This document shows, piece after piece, positions 35,659 to 44,844 of a stretch of 60,358 bases of DNA (the first letter of the stretch is position 1; each line of letters starts with the position of its first letter). The translations under genes were made by a program, and so were the position numbers. The notes beneath the pieces were generated by a model. That model was not told the DNA's origin. It was given only the letters and a program-made list of their open reading frames with translations, and ran no database searches. Origin of the DNA: Lachnospiraceae bacterium (GTDB lineage: Bacteria; Bacillota; Clostridia; Lachnospirales; Lachnospiraceae); assembly GCA_024698485.1 (NCBI GenBank), contig JAILRC010000033.1, forward strand, positions 1 through 60,358, in the 5' to 3' direction.

Positions 35659-36782
35659 TGAGCAAAAAAAAGAAAACAAAAGAAGATTATTATCTTGCTT
35701 CTCAATGGACATTGATGGCAAGAAAGCTTAAGAAGCATAAATTGGCTAAAGTGTCATTGATCATATTGGCGATACTGTATTTTGGAGCATTATTTGCAGA
35801 TTTCTTTGCTCCTTATAGCATTTCAAACACATCATCGCTCTATAAAGATACTTTTCCTTCCAAAATACATGTTATGCATGATGGGGAGTTTGTCGGACCT
35901 TTTGTATATGGTTTGACAAAAACCATTAATAAAAAAGATTTAAAAGCACCGATCGTTATTGAAGAAGATACTTCACAGTACTACAAAATAGGATTGTTTG
36001 TTCATGGTGATGAGTATAAAGTATTAGGTTTATTTACATCTGATATTCATTTCTTTGGCCTTAAGGAAGGATCTAATGGTGGTACGTCTGCCAGAATTTA
36101 TCTTTTCGGAGGAGACGTTCTGGGACATGATATCTTATCGCGTATTATCGTTGGCGGAAGAATATCATTAACAATTCCCTTTGCAAGTGCTTTCATAAGC
36201 TTTTTCCTTGGTATAACGATAGGCTCGCTTTCCGGATATTTTGGCGGCGTATTTGATATGATCGTACAAAGAATCATCGAGGTTATCGGCGCTATTCCGC
36301 AGATACCTCTTTGGATGGCTTTGTCTGCGGCTATTCCTGACGGAATATCTACCGTAAAGATATATCTATACATTACGATCATATTGTCCTTCATTAACTG
36401 GACTGGTATGGCACGTATAGTACGTGGTAAGTTCCTGTCCCTTAAGAATGAGGATTACGTTATGGCTGCAAGACTTGCGGGAGTAAGCACTTGGAAGATC
36501 ATATGGAAACATCTCGTTCCCGGATTTTTGAGTTACCTTATTGTAGCACTTACATTAGGTATTCCCGGATCTATCGTCGGTGAGACTTCAATGTCATACC
36601 TTGGATTAGGTATTAAGGACCCTGCTACAAGCTGGGGAGTTCTGTTACAAGAGGCAAGCGATGTAAAGGTTGTAGCTGCTTATCCGTTTAAGTTGATTCC
36701 CATCATATTTGTTGCAATAACAGTACTCGCATATAACTTCCTCGGCGATGGTCTTCGTGATGCTGCCGATCCTTATAAATAG
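35658..36782 (+). CDS. ABC importer permease, OppC/DppC type
   Basis: It is the second permease subunit, 374 aa. A Lys-rich cytoplasmic N-terminus (about 35 residues) precedes the first helix (LAKVSLIILAILYFGALFADFFAPY, the OppC_N signature). A long external region of about 110 residues follows. The transport core has five helices, with the EAA loop AARLAGVSTWKIIWKHLVPG near residue 275 and GETSMSYLGLGI, DPATSWGVLL blocks diagnostic for OppC/DppC. It begins at the last base of the OppB-type gene and lies 16 bp before the first ATPase gene. Confidence 0.92.
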   Translation: MSKKKKTKEDYYLASQWTLMARKLKKHKLAKVSLIILAILYFGALFADFFAPYSISNTSSLYKDTFPSKIHVMHDGEFVGPFVYGLTKTINKKDLKAPIVIEEDTSQYYKIGLFVHGDEYKVLGLFTSDIHFFGLKEGSNGGTSARIYLFGGDVLGHDILSRIIVGGRISLTIPFASAFISFFLGITIGSLSGYFGGVFDMIVQRIIEVIGAIPQIPLWMALSAAIPDGISTVKIYLYITIILSFINWTGMARIVRGKFLSLKNEDYVMAARLAGVSTWKIIWKHLVPGFLSYLIVALTLGIPGSIVGETSMSYLGLGIKDPATSWGVLLQEASDVKVVAAYPFKLIPIIFVAITVLAYNFLGDGLRDAADPYK

Positions 36783-36798
36783 AATGTGGAGGTAAGAA

Positions 36799-37932
36799 AT
36801 GGATAAAGATAATATTCTTGAAGTAAAAGACCTCCGTGTAAACATTCATATGATGGAGGGCGAACTCACAGCAGTCCGCGGAGTAAATTTTGAGATTAAA
36901 AAAGGTGAGACCCTGGGTCTTGTAGGGGAGTCCGGATGCGGAAAATCTCTTACATGTAAGGCGATTCTCGCCATCAATGATAAAAAGTGTGAAGCAAAAG
37001 GATCCATCAAGTTCAATTCCGATGAATCCGGAGAAGTGGAGATCCTTGATCTAAATCCTAAGGGAGAGGAGATCAGAAGCATCCGCGGTAAGCAGATCTC
37101 CATGATCTTTCAGGAACCCATGGTTGCTTTTTCTCCTATGTACACTATCGGAAATCAGATCAACGAGTGTACAAGACTTCACATTACAAAAGATAAGAAA
37201 AAGTCAAAAGAGATCTCCATGGCGGTTATGAAAAAGGTTGGTATCGCCAACGTTGAAAAACGATACAACCAGTACCCTCATGAATTCTCCGGCGGTATGT
37301 TGCAGCGTGCTCTCATCGCCATGGCTCTTGTGTGCAACCCCAAGATGCTCATTGCAGACGAGCCCACCACCGCTCTTGACGTTACCATTCAGGCTCAGAT
37401 CCTTGAACTCATGAAGTCCTTACAGAAGGATTTCAACACAGCCATCCTTTTCATCACTCATGACCTGGGTGTTGTTGCCAAGATGTGCGACAGAGTGGCT
37501 GTCATGTACCTCGGTAAGATCGTAGAGAGTGCGGACACCGAGACTATCTACGCAAATCCTCAGCATCCTTACACAAAGGGACTCATCGGTTCCGTTCACA
37601 AGATCGGCGGTAACCGTGAAGACAGACTCTTCTCCATTGAAGGAACCGTTCCTCTTGCCATGAACCTGCCGGTGCAGTGTGGTTTCTATGACAGATGCAC
37701 CGTTGCTATCGACGGACTTTGCAATAAGGCAGAGCCTGAGTTGGTGGAGATCGAGCCCGGACATAAGGTAGCATGCTTTGCATGCAATCACGAAGGCTGT
37801 AAAGCTGAATGTGAAAGAGCAAGAAAAGAAATTGCCGAGCGTGAAGAAAGAGAACGCAAAGAAGCTGAACTTGCAGCTCAGGAAGCTGCTTTAGGTAAGA
37901 ATAAAAAGAAACTTTTTGGGAGGAGAGCGTAA
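36799..37932 (+). CDS. ABC importer ATPase, OppD/DppD type with extended tail
   Basis: It is one of two ATP-binding subunits, on the cytoplasmic face. Walker A is GESGCGKS near residue 40, the Q-loop is FQEPMVAFSPM, the signature is FSGGMLQRA and Walker B is LIADEPTTALD. The oligopeptide-transporter C-terminal domain holds four-Cys spacing (CGFYDRC...C...C), which binds an iron-sulfur cluster in related ATPases. An extra highly charged Glu/Arg/Lys tail of about 50 residues, ending KNKKKLFGRRA, is not part of the standard family. The length of 377 aa exceeds the usual about 330 because of it. Confidence 0.92.
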   Translation: MDKDNILEVKDLRVNIHMMEGELTAVRGVNFEIKKGETLGLVGESGCGKSLTCKAILAINDKKCEAKGSIKFNSDESGEVEILDLNPKGEEIRSIRGKQISMIFQEPMVAFSPMYTIGNQINECTRLHITKDKKKSKEISMAVMKKVGIANVEKRYNQYPHEFSGGMLQRALIAMALVCNPKMLIADEPTTALDVTIQAQILELMKSLQKDFNTAILFITHDLGVVAKMCDRVAVMYLGKIVESADTETIYANPQHPYTKGLIGSVHKIGGNREDRLFSIEGTVPLAMNLPVQCGFYDRCTVAIDGLCNKAEPELVEIEPGHKVACFACNHEGCKAECERARKEIAEREERERKEAELAAQEAALGKNKKKLFGRRA

Positions 37933-37934
37933 GT

Positions 37935-38966
37935 ATGAGCGAGATGAATAAAGAAAACATACTTGAAGTAAGACATATACATAAGCGCTTCACTTCCAAG
38001 GGTATCACCGTTAAAGCGGTCACAGACGTTTCTTTCAATGTTAAGCCCGGCGAGACCATCGGTATCGTTGGTGAATCCGGCTGCGGCAAGACAACACTGG
38101 GCCGTTGCATCGTACGTGCTTATGAAGCTTCCGAGGGCGAGGTCTGGTATCGCACAGAAGCCGGTGAAGAAGTTGATTTTCTTAAAGTTGACAATAAGAA
38201 AATGAAGAGCATCCGTAAGGAAATCCAGATGATCTTCCAGGATCCCTACTCATCACTGGACCCCAGAATGACGGTTCTGGACATCATCAAGGAGCCTTTA
38301 AAGGCCAATTATCCTGAAATGTCAAAGGACGAAATGGATCAGCGTGCAAAGGAGATGGCCGTTAAGGTGGGTCTTAATCCCATGTATCTCATGCGTTATC
38401 CTCATGCATTTTCCGGCGGTCAGCGTCAGAGAATAGGTATTGCCAGAGCCCTTGTTGTTCGCCCTCAGATCATCGTGTGCGACGAAGCCGTTTCGGCTCT
38501 TGACGTTTCCATTCAGGCACAGGTCATCAACCTTCTCCGGGATCTTCAGAAGGAATTCGGCCTCACCTACCTTTTCATTTCCCACGACCTTTCTGTTGTG
38601 GAGCACATTTCCGATAAGGTGGGCGTAATGTATCTGGGACAGATGGTGGAGTTCTGTGAAACCGAGAAACTTTACTCCAAGCCCATGCATCCCTACACTG
38701 AGGCACTGCTTTCGGCAGTTCCCGTAGCGGATTCCACTTTCAAGATGGAGCGTATCCCTCTTCAGGGTGAGATACCCAACCCCGCAAATCCGCCTTCAGG
38801 CTGTTTCTTCCACGAAAGATGCCGCTATTGCACAGGTCGCTGCATCACTGACGCACCTACACTCAAGCAGATGCCCGACGGACGTCTCTGCGCCTGCCAC
38901 AGAGCGGAAGAACTGGATCTTCACGGTTTCGACCTTGAAGCCATGGCTAAGGCTGCAGAAAAATAA
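37935..38966 (+). CDS. ABC importer ATPase, OppF/DppF type
   Basis: It is the second ATPase subunit, 343 aa, 2 bp after the OppD-type gene. The motifs are Walker A GESGCGKTT near residue 41, Q-loop FQDPYSSLDPRMTV, signature FSGGQRQRIGIARAL, Walker B IIVCDEAVSALDVSIQAQ, and the switch His in FISHDLSVV. The C-terminal oligopeptide domain again has clustered cysteines (CFFHERCRYCTGRC). With the paired permeases and the family 5 binding protein it completes a self-contained importer, unlike the Bacillus ytc/yte system that borrows a shared ATPase (known for that system, not seen here). A terminator follows at 39012. Confidence 0.93.
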   Translation: MSEMNKENILEVRHIHKRFTSKGITVKAVTDVSFNVKPGETIGIVGESGCGKTTLGRCIVRAYEASEGEVWYRTEAGEEVDFLKVDNKKMKSIRKEIQMIFQDPYSSLDPRMTVLDIIKEPLKANYPEMSKDEMDQRAKEMAVKVGLNPMYLMRYPHAFSGGQRQRIGIARALVVRPQIIVCDEAVSALDVSIQAQVINLLRDLQKEFGLTYLFISHDLSVVEHISDKVGVMYLGQMVEFCETEKLYSKPMHPYTEALLSAVPVADSTFKMERIPLQGEIPNPANPPSGCFFHERCRYCTGRCITDAPTLKQMPDGRLCACHRAEELDLHGFDLEAMAKAAEK

Positions 38967-39011
38967 AACGGATTATAAGAGAACCTCTGTTAGATTCTAG
39001 ATGAAAAGAAC

Positions 39012-39040
39012 GAGAGACGGGCGATGCCCGTCTCTTGTTG
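39012..39040 (+). terminator. Rho-independent terminator of the GH105-importer operon
   Basis: AGAGACGGGC (39013-39022) pairs perfectly with GCCCGTCTCT (39026-39035) around GAT and is followed by TGTTGT. It lies about 45 bp after the last ATPase gene. Confidence 0.8.
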
Positions 39041-39174
39041 TATATAAGGAATCTTCCAATAAAGTATCATTTCTGCAGAACATTTGTGCTATACAATCTA
39101 ACAAATATGATATAATAACCATAACAAATGTCCTATGATGTATTCATCGAAAACCATACAGCAGGAGGTTTGGG

Positions 39175-41457
39175 ATGAAGAAAGAAACGGTGGAAAAGTT
39201 GCCTCTCCTTTCGGGAAAAGGGATGTGGCACACCAATGATTGCGGGGGAAAGTATCCGTCACTTCATCTGTCCGACGGTCCTCACGGACTGAGAAGACAG
39301 GAGGAGAGTGCGAAGACGAACAATGACAGCTATGTGTCCACTTGCTATCCTACCGCAAGCTGCCTTGCATCGACCTGGGACGAAAAGCTTGTGGAAAAGG
39401 TGGCGGATTCCATAGGAAAAGAAGCGTGGAACGCAAAGGTCTCGGTGGTACTGGCTCCCGGAGTGAACATCAAGCGTTCCCCTCTTTGCGGAAGAAACTT
39501 TGAATATTTCAGTGAAGACCCTTTTCTTGCGGGAAAACTCGGGACAGCCTATGTAAAAGGTGTACAAAAAAACGGAGTTGGAACATCTCTGAAACATTTC
39601 GCCGCCAACAGTCAGGAAACAAGGCGTATGAACACTGACAGCAGGGTGGACGAAAGGACTTTGAGAGAGATCTACCTGAGCGCCTTTGAAGAAGCGGTTA
39701 AAGAGGGAAAGCCTGCCACCGTCATGGCTTCCTACAATTATCTGAACGGCTTTAAAGCCACGGAGAACCGTCACCTCCTTACGGAGATCCTTCGGGATGA
39801 GTGGAGCTATGAAGGGGTTGTGGTTTCGGACTGGGGTGCATGCATAGATCTTGCAAAGTCTGTAAAAGCGGGAATGGATCTGGAAATGCCGGGCTGTTCC
39901 GATGTTCATGTGAAGAAACTCATTAAACAGGCCGAAAAGGGAGAGATCACCGAAGACGAAGCGGGAAAAGCCATAGATCGTATGGAGGCTCTCATAGAAA
40001 GATATGCCGCGGAGAACAGGAAAGAACGGGGCGAGAAGGAAGTGAAGCCCTATGAAACGGCGCTGGAAGCGGCCCTTGCGGGGGCTGTGCTCCTTAAGAA
40101 CGAAGACAACACCCTGCCTCTTAAAAAGGGCATGGAGATCAATGTTGTGGGACGCCTTGCAAAGGAAGTACGTTTTCAAGGAGGCGGCAGCAGTCACATT
40201 AACACCATGAAGCGTCCGGACATTACGGAAGAGTTGGAAGCCGCGGGCTTTAAAGTGCATTACGCTCCGGGCTACAGAACGGACACGGAGAAAACGGATC
40301 ACGAGCTGGAACATGAAGCTGTCGAACTCATGAAAAACGGCCTTCCCACCCTCTTCTGCGGTGGACTTACGGACAGGACCGAGGGAGAAGGCTTTGACAG
40401 GAAGGTGCTGGATCTTCCCGAGAACCAGAAGGAACTTTTGAACAGGGCGGGGAACATCATCTACCTTTCCTTCGGAGGTTCACCCTATGTGATCCCCTGC
40501 AGGGAAAAGATGAAAGCCATTCTTCATATGTATCTGGGGGGAGAAGCGGTGGCAAAGGCTGCAGCCCTTCTCATTTCGGGAGAGGCAAACCCTTCCGGAA
40601 AACTGGCGGAGACCTGGCCTCTGAACCTTAAGGACACTCCCGCCAACGGCGGTTTTGCAACTTCTTCCAACGAGATCTTCTATAAAGAAGGCCTTCTTGT
40701 GGGCTACCGTCATTACGACACAAAGAATGTGGCTGCGGAGTTTCCCTTCGGCTACGGTCTTTCATATACAACCTTCGAATACAGCGATCTGAAACTTTCG
40801 AAGACGGAACTTAAAGACGAAGGTCTCACAGTGTCCTTTAAGATCAAAAACACCGGCAACAGGGCAGGGGCGGAGACAGCCCAGCTCTATGTCGAAAATC
40901 CAGAGGGAAGGTTCCCCAGGGCAAAACACGAGCTGAGAGGCTTCACAAAGGTCTTCCTGGAACCGGGAGAAGAGAAGACTGCTGAGATCGAAGTGGACAA
41001 GAGAGCCTTTGAGATATATGATGTTTTGCTTAAAAGATTCAATCCTGCGGCGGGAACATACGGCATATGCGTGGGAGCTTCTTTGGAGGATCTCATCCTT
41101 CGGGGAGAAGTGAGGGCTGAAGGCACGGATTACAACGAGCATGGGGACGGAGCACAGCTAAACTGTTACATCGGCAACAACATGTGCGATCTGGACGACA
41201 CAAAGCCCGGACATTATTCGGTGTACAATTCCCTGGGAGAGCTTTCTAAAAAGTCTTGGCTGGGCAAAGTGATGCTGAAACTTGCCCTTAAGATAGGCTA
41301 CTCCATGTTCAAGGGAAAACCCCATGACGATCCTGAAGTACTGATGACAGTGGAAGCAATTAAAGACGGTCCTGTGGACTGTGTCATCATGCAGAGTGGG
41401 GGAATTCCCTACGGACTTGCGGAACTCATTGTAAAACAGGCGAACAGAAAGCACTGA
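39175..41457 (+). CDS. Glycoside hydrolase family 3 protein (beta-glucosidase type)
   Basis: It hydrolyses terminal beta-linked glucosides or related beta-glycosides, in the cytoplasm since no signal peptide is seen. The 760 aa have the GH3 order: N-terminal TIM barrel with KHFAANSQE near residue 140 and the nucleophile Asp in VVVSDWGA near 222; the alpha/beta sandwich with GGSSH; and a C-terminal fibronectin-like domain (GYGLSYTTFEYSDL then AGAETAQLYV). A tail of about 100 residues after that domain is extra. The upstream DNA has a TATAAT at 39111 without a clear -35, and ACATTTGT/ACAAATGT (39080, 39124) as possible operator arms. A sugar symporter gene follows 22 bp later. Confidence 0.9.
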   Translation: MKKETVEKLPLLSGKGMWHTNDCGGKYPSLHLSDGPHGLRRQEESAKTNNDSYVSTCYPTASCLASTWDEKLVEKVADSIGKEAWNAKVSVVLAPGVNIKRSPLCGRNFEYFSEDPFLAGKLGTAYVKGVQKNGVGTSLKHFAANSQETRRMNTDSRVDERTLREIYLSAFEEAVKEGKPATVMASYNYLNGFKATENRHLLTEILRDEWSYEGVVVSDWGACIDLAKSVKAGMDLEMPGCSDVHVKKLIKQAEKGEITEDEAGKAIDRMEALIERYAAENRKERGEKEVKPYETALEAALAGAVLLKNEDNTLPLKKGMEINVVGRLAKEVRFQGGGSSHINTMKRPDITEELEAAGFKVHYAPGYRTDTEKTDHELEHEAVELMKNGLPTLFCGGLTDRTEGEGFDRKVLDLPENQKELLNRAGNIIYLSFGGSPYVIPCREKMKAILHMYLGGEAVAKAAALLISGEANPSGKLAETWPLNLKDTPANGGFATSSNEIFYKEGLLVGYRHYDTKNVAAEFPFGYGLSYTTFEYSDLKLSKTELKDEGLTVSFKIKNTGNRAGAETAQLYVENPEGRFPRAKHELRGFTKVFLEPGEEKTAEIEVDKRAFEIYDVLLKRFNPAAGTYGICVGASLEDLILRGEVRAEGTDYNEHGDGAQLNCYIGNNMCDLDDTKPGHYSVYNSLGELSKKSWLGKVMLKLALKIGYSMFKGKPHDDPEVLMTVEAIKDGPVDCVIMQSGGIPYGLAELIVKQANRKH

Positions 41458-41479
41458 TAAGATTGGGAGGAGAAGGAAA

Positions 41480-42922
41480 ATGATCGACAAAAAAACAAAA
41501 TGGTCCTATTGCGTCGGGGCTACGGGAAGAGACGCAGCTTATACCCTGGTCAGCATGTTCATCCTGACCTACATCCAGTACACCATGAAACTTGAAGTCC
41601 TGCAGTTCACGGTGATCTCGGCGGCCATGGTGGTGTGCATGGTCTGGGATGCGGTAAACGATCTCATGATGAGTTCCGTCATCGAGAACAGCCACTACAA
41701 ACTTGGTAAATATCGTCCTTTCATCATAGTGGGGGCTCTTTTGAACGCTGTGGTCATCATATTGATGTTCACCGTACGTCCCACAGGTTGGTCTTTCGTG
41801 ATCTTTTTCTGCATCACCTACCTCCTTTGGGGCATGACCTACACTGTCAACGACATCGCCTACTGGGGCATGCTTCCCAGCCTTTCCAGCGATCCCAAGG
41901 AGCGCGACTCCCTTGTTACCCTCATGGGCATATTCGTTTGCATCGGTCAGTTCTCTGTGGCGGGTGTTGTTCCCATGGTCATTGCGGGAAATGCTGTCAG
42001 CGCGTTCCGCATCATCGGCCTCATTGTCGCCCTTGCATTCCTTGCTTTCCAGACCCTCACCTTCCTGGGAGTCACAGAGAGGGAGAGGATAGACAATGCG
42101 GATGAAGTCACCTTCGGCAAGATGTTTGCCATCCTTAAGAGAAACGACCAGCTGGTGAAGTCCGGTGTTGCTTACATCCTGTTCTGCGTCGGGCAGCAGC
42201 TCCTGCTCCTTCTGGCAGTGAATTTCTTCTATTTTGAATTCGGCTATTCCGAAAGCGGCGATCTTGTGACATTGTTCACGGTGATGTACGGCCTCGGCAC
42301 TTTGGCAGCTCAGTTCATCTATCCCATTCTTTCCGCAAAGATCAGCAGAAAGAAGATCTACAGCATATGTATGATCGCTCTGGCTGTGGGCTACCTTGTA
42401 CTACTGGCCTTTGGCTACGTACTGCCCAAGAATGTGATCCTTCTCATGATCACGGGTTTTGTGATCTTCTTCTGTCAGGGGCTCATAAACCTTGCCATGG
42501 TGGTCATCATCAACAACACCATCGAATATGACGAGTATCGCTTCAACGAACGCCATGACAGTATCATTTCCGCCATCCGTTCCTTTGCATCCAAGTTCTC
42601 GGGGGCATTGAACCAGGGAGCGGCTTCCCTCATCCTCATTGTCAGCGGTATCTATGCCGTGAGCCAGAACATCAGCGAGCTGGAGGTGGAGATAGGAAAA
42701 GGCACCATGATCCGCGAAGACGCTCTCATAAAGGCCGACAGTATCATTGCAACGGTAGAGCCTTCCCAGACACTGATCCTTCGGATCGGTATGGTGGCTC
42801 TTCCCCTGCTGGTAATGTTCATCTCCTGGCTCATCATCGAGAGGGGCTACAAGATCGACGAGAAAGAATATGCACGCATGCTGGCGGAGATCGAGAAGAG
42901 AAAGAGCAATGAAAAAGTATGA
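41480..42922 (+). CDS. GPH-family sugar:cation symporter (MFS)
   Basis: It is a cytoplasmic-membrane symporter of the glycoside-pentoside-hexuronide family: 480 aa with about twelve hydrophobic segments. Family features are the opening in which a short hydrophilic N-terminus precedes GRDAAYTLVSMFILTYIQY, MVWDAVNDLMMSSVIE with the conserved Asp, KYRPFIIVGAL, and the YTVNDIAYWGMLPSLSSDPKERDS loop. It is expected to bring in the glycoside hydrolysed by the upstream GH3 enzyme. The 3' end overlaps the next gene by 14 bp, so the two are translationally coupled. Confidence 0.9.
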   Translation: MIDKKTKWSYCVGATGRDAAYTLVSMFILTYIQYTMKLEVLQFTVISAAMVVCMVWDAVNDLMMSSVIENSHYKLGKYRPFIIVGALLNAVVIILMFTVRPTGWSFVIFFCITYLLWGMTYTVNDIAYWGMLPSLSSDPKERDSLVTLMGIFVCIGQFSVAGVVPMVIAGNAVSAFRIIGLIVALAFLAFQTLTFLGVTERERIDNADEVTFGKMFAILKRNDQLVKSGVAYILFCVGQQLLLLLAVNFFYFEFGYSESGDLVTLFTVMYGLGTLAAQFIYPILSAKISRKKIYSICMIALAVGYLVLLAFGYVLPKNVILLMITGFVIFFCQGLINLAMVVIINNTIEYDEYRFNERHDSIISAIRSFASKFSGALNQGAASLILIVSGIYAVSQNISELEVEIGKGTMIREDALIKADSIIATVEPSQTLILRIGMVALPLLVMFISWLIIERGYKIDEKEYARMLAEIEKRKSNEKV

Positions 42923-43652
42923 TGTAAAACAGCTTCCCAACTTCGGAAAGACCGACCAGGCCATATTCGAGGAGAGAGAAAGCGGAACGACCCACACGCC
43001 CTTCGAAGCGGAACTGGAACTGTGCATGGCCATCCGTAAGGGGGACAGACACAGCATTGAAAAGATAATTAAGGAGACTCATGACAGAGAACTTATTGTT
43101 GGAAATCTTTCCTCCAATCGCATCATGTCCGTAAAGTACTGGGCGGTGACAGCCATAGCCACGGCGGTACACTATGCCATCCTTGGAGGACTTGATGAGA
43201 CGGATGCCTACAACTTCAGTGATGAGTGCATTCGTACCATAGATTCCTTTGAGGAATATGACGAATGCATAGACTATCTGGGAGGACGGGCTCTGGCTCT
43301 CTGCGACCTGGTGAACGGAGCCGGGGGAAGGATGAGCTTTCCGGAAAGCGTGAAGAAGTGCATACATTACATCCACCTTCACCTTCACGACACCATTCCC
43401 CTTGAGGAACTGGCAGCTCTTACGGGGCTTTCCAGACCCTATCTTGCTTCTCTTTTTAAGAAGGAGACGGGGATGGGGATCCATGAGTACATCCTGAACG
43501 AAAAGATGAAAGAGGCGGTGGTCCTTCTGGATGAGGGCAAATCCTGCAAGGAAGTGAGTTACATCCTGGGGATCTGCAACCAGTCTCATTTCGGAAAGAT
43601 CTTCAGGAAAAAATACGGCTTGACTCCCGAGGAATACAAAAATAAGAAATGA
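42909..43652 (+). CDS. AraC-type regulator with unrecognised N-terminal domain
   Basis: The start is the ATG at 42909 (MKKYDVKQLPNFG) inside the symporter gene, after GAGAAAGAG; the longer frame has no site. The 247 aa end in a two-HTH AraC DNA-binding domain of about 95 residues (IPLEELAALTGLSRPYLASLFKKETG and KEVSYILGICNQSHFGKIFRKKYG). The N-terminal about 140 residues are helical and not the usual cupin; a stretch like SNRIMSVKYWAVTAIATAVHYAI resembles YesN-type sensor parts. Lying within the GH3-symporter operon, it probably controls these genes. Confidence 0.85.
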   Translation: MKKYDVKQLPNFGKTDQAIFEERESGTTHTPFEAELELCMAIRKGDRHSIEKIIKETHDRELIVGNLSSNRIMSVKYWAVTAIATAVHYAILGGLDETDAYNFSDECIRTIDSFEEYDECIDYLGGRALALCDLVNGAGGRMSFPESVKKCIHYIHLHLHDTIPLEELAALTGLSRPYLASLFKKETGMGIHEYILNEKMKEAVVLLDEGKSCKEVSYILGICNQSHFGKIFRKKYGLTPEEYKNKK

Positions 43653-43677
43653 GGTCAGGGAGACAGGAGAAAAGATC

Positions 43678-44292
43678 ATGATAAAGAATATTATCCTTGA
43701 TATCGGCGATGTTCTTGCCCACTTTCAGTGGCGGGAACTGGTGGCAAAATATATGCGTCTTACGGACGAGGAATTCAAAATCCTGGTGGACGCCATGATG
43801 ACCAGCGGGCTTTGGGACGAATTTGACCGTTCCCTCATGTCCGATGAGGAGATCGTGGCCAAGATCATCGAGAAAGCCCCTTCCATCAAAGACAAGATCC
43901 CGGAGTTCTTTAAGCATATGGATGAGATCGTGGAAGACTACGGCTACTCCTGCGACTGGATCAATGAACTCCATGCAAAGGGCTTCAAGGTTTACATATT
44001 GTCCAATTACGGAAAGACTGCCTTTGAAGCGTGCCAAAAAAACAGGCTCAAGTTCCTTCCCCTCGTGGACGGAAAGGTCATTTCCTACGAGTTGAAGATC
44101 GTTAAGCCCGAAAAAGAGATCTATGAAACGCTTTTGAAAAAATATGATCTGAAAGCCGATGAATGTGTGTTCTTCGATGACCGTGCGGTGAACATCGAAG
44201 GCGCCGAAAAAGTGGGTATCCACGGCATATTGTTCCGCAGTTTGGATCAGGCGAAGGCCGATCTGGAAAAAGCGGTAAAGACCTTTGGGTGA
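43678..44292 (+). CDS. HAD-superfamily phosphatase (subfamily IA)
   Basis: It is a small cytoplasmic hydrolase of 204 aa with Rossmann-like HAD motifs: I LDIGDVL (where the usual DxDGT or DxGxVL nucleophile Asp is kept), II SNYGK, III K of VKPEKEIYE, and IV FFDDRAVNIEGA. It is similar to sugar-phosphate phosphatases and epoxide-hydrolase N-like HADs such as YihX. Substrate is not readable; its place at the end of a glycoside operon suggests removal of excess sugar phosphates. GGAGAAAAG precedes the ATG. It is convergent with the HD hydrolase gene, only 2 bp apart. Confidence 0.87.
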   Translation: MIKNIILDIGDVLAHFQWRELVAKYMRLTDEEFKILVDAMMTSGLWDEFDRSLMSDEEIVAKIIEKAPSIKDKIPEFFKHMDEIVEDYGYSCDWINELHAKGFKVYILSNYGKTAFEACQKNRLKFLPLVDGKVISYELKIVKPEKEIYETLLKKYDLKADECVFFDDRAVNIEGAEKVGIHGILFRSLDQAKADLEKAVKTFG

Positions 44293-44294
44293 GC

Positions 44295-44843
44295 CTACTT
44301 TGAAAGGTCTTTCCGCAAACGGTCGAAGAGGGCCAGATACTCTCTTTCCACATCCTTAAAAGGGCGTACGTCGTAAGAAAGCTCCAGGCAAAGTTTGGGT
44401 GCGGGGCGGTCCTGAACCTCGTTGAGAAGCACTTTAAGGTCGTAGTAGAGCATGTCGTCATCCACCAGCTTTACCAGCTTTTCTTCTTCCGCCGTAAGGG
44501 TCGAACCCAGCCATTTTGTGTAGATCACATCGATAAGTTTATTTTCCCATTCTGTAAAGGATGGGATTTCTTTTTTGAAGGGTCTGGGAACATCGCTCAC
44601 GTAGGCTTCCGATGCATCATGAAGAAGACATGCGAAGGTCACGCGAGGGGAATAGCCTCTGGCTTCCGCTTCCTTGGCACAGTTTATGCAATGCTGAGCC
44701 ACGGAGAAGAAAGCCTTCACATGGCCGTTTCCTCTGCACTGCATGGAAAGGGAATGAGCAATGTCTTCGGGGTGCAGCTTTTCCGCCTCCGGTTCGGTGG
44801 GATAAAAGTGTTCTTCCGTGTAGGTTGTAATGTAATCTGCCAT
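44295..44843 (-). CDS. HD-domain phosphohydrolase (YfbR-like)
   Basis: It is a 182-aa soluble metal-dependent hydrolase. The start at complement 44843 (MADYITTY) follows TACGGAG, which is inside the end of the upstream gene; only one base lies between that stop and this start. HD motifs are visible as SVAQHCINCA (His), LLHDASEAYVSDV (His-Asp) and KLVDDDMLYYDL (Asp). YfbR-type proteins are 5'-deoxynucleotidases. Pairing with an exported 5'-nucleotidase supports a nucleotide-salvage role, but the substrate is inferred. Confidence 0.85.
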   Translation of the reverse strand: MADYITTYTEEHFYPTEPEAEKLHPEDIAHSLSMQCRGNGHVKAFFSVAQHCINCAKEAEARGYSPRVTFACLLHDASEAYVSDVPRPFKKEIPSFTEWENKLIDVIYTKWLGSTLTAEEEKLVKLVDDDMLYYDLKVLLNEVQDRPAPKLCLELSYDVRPFKDVEREYLALFDRLRKDLSK

Positions 44844-44844
44844 T

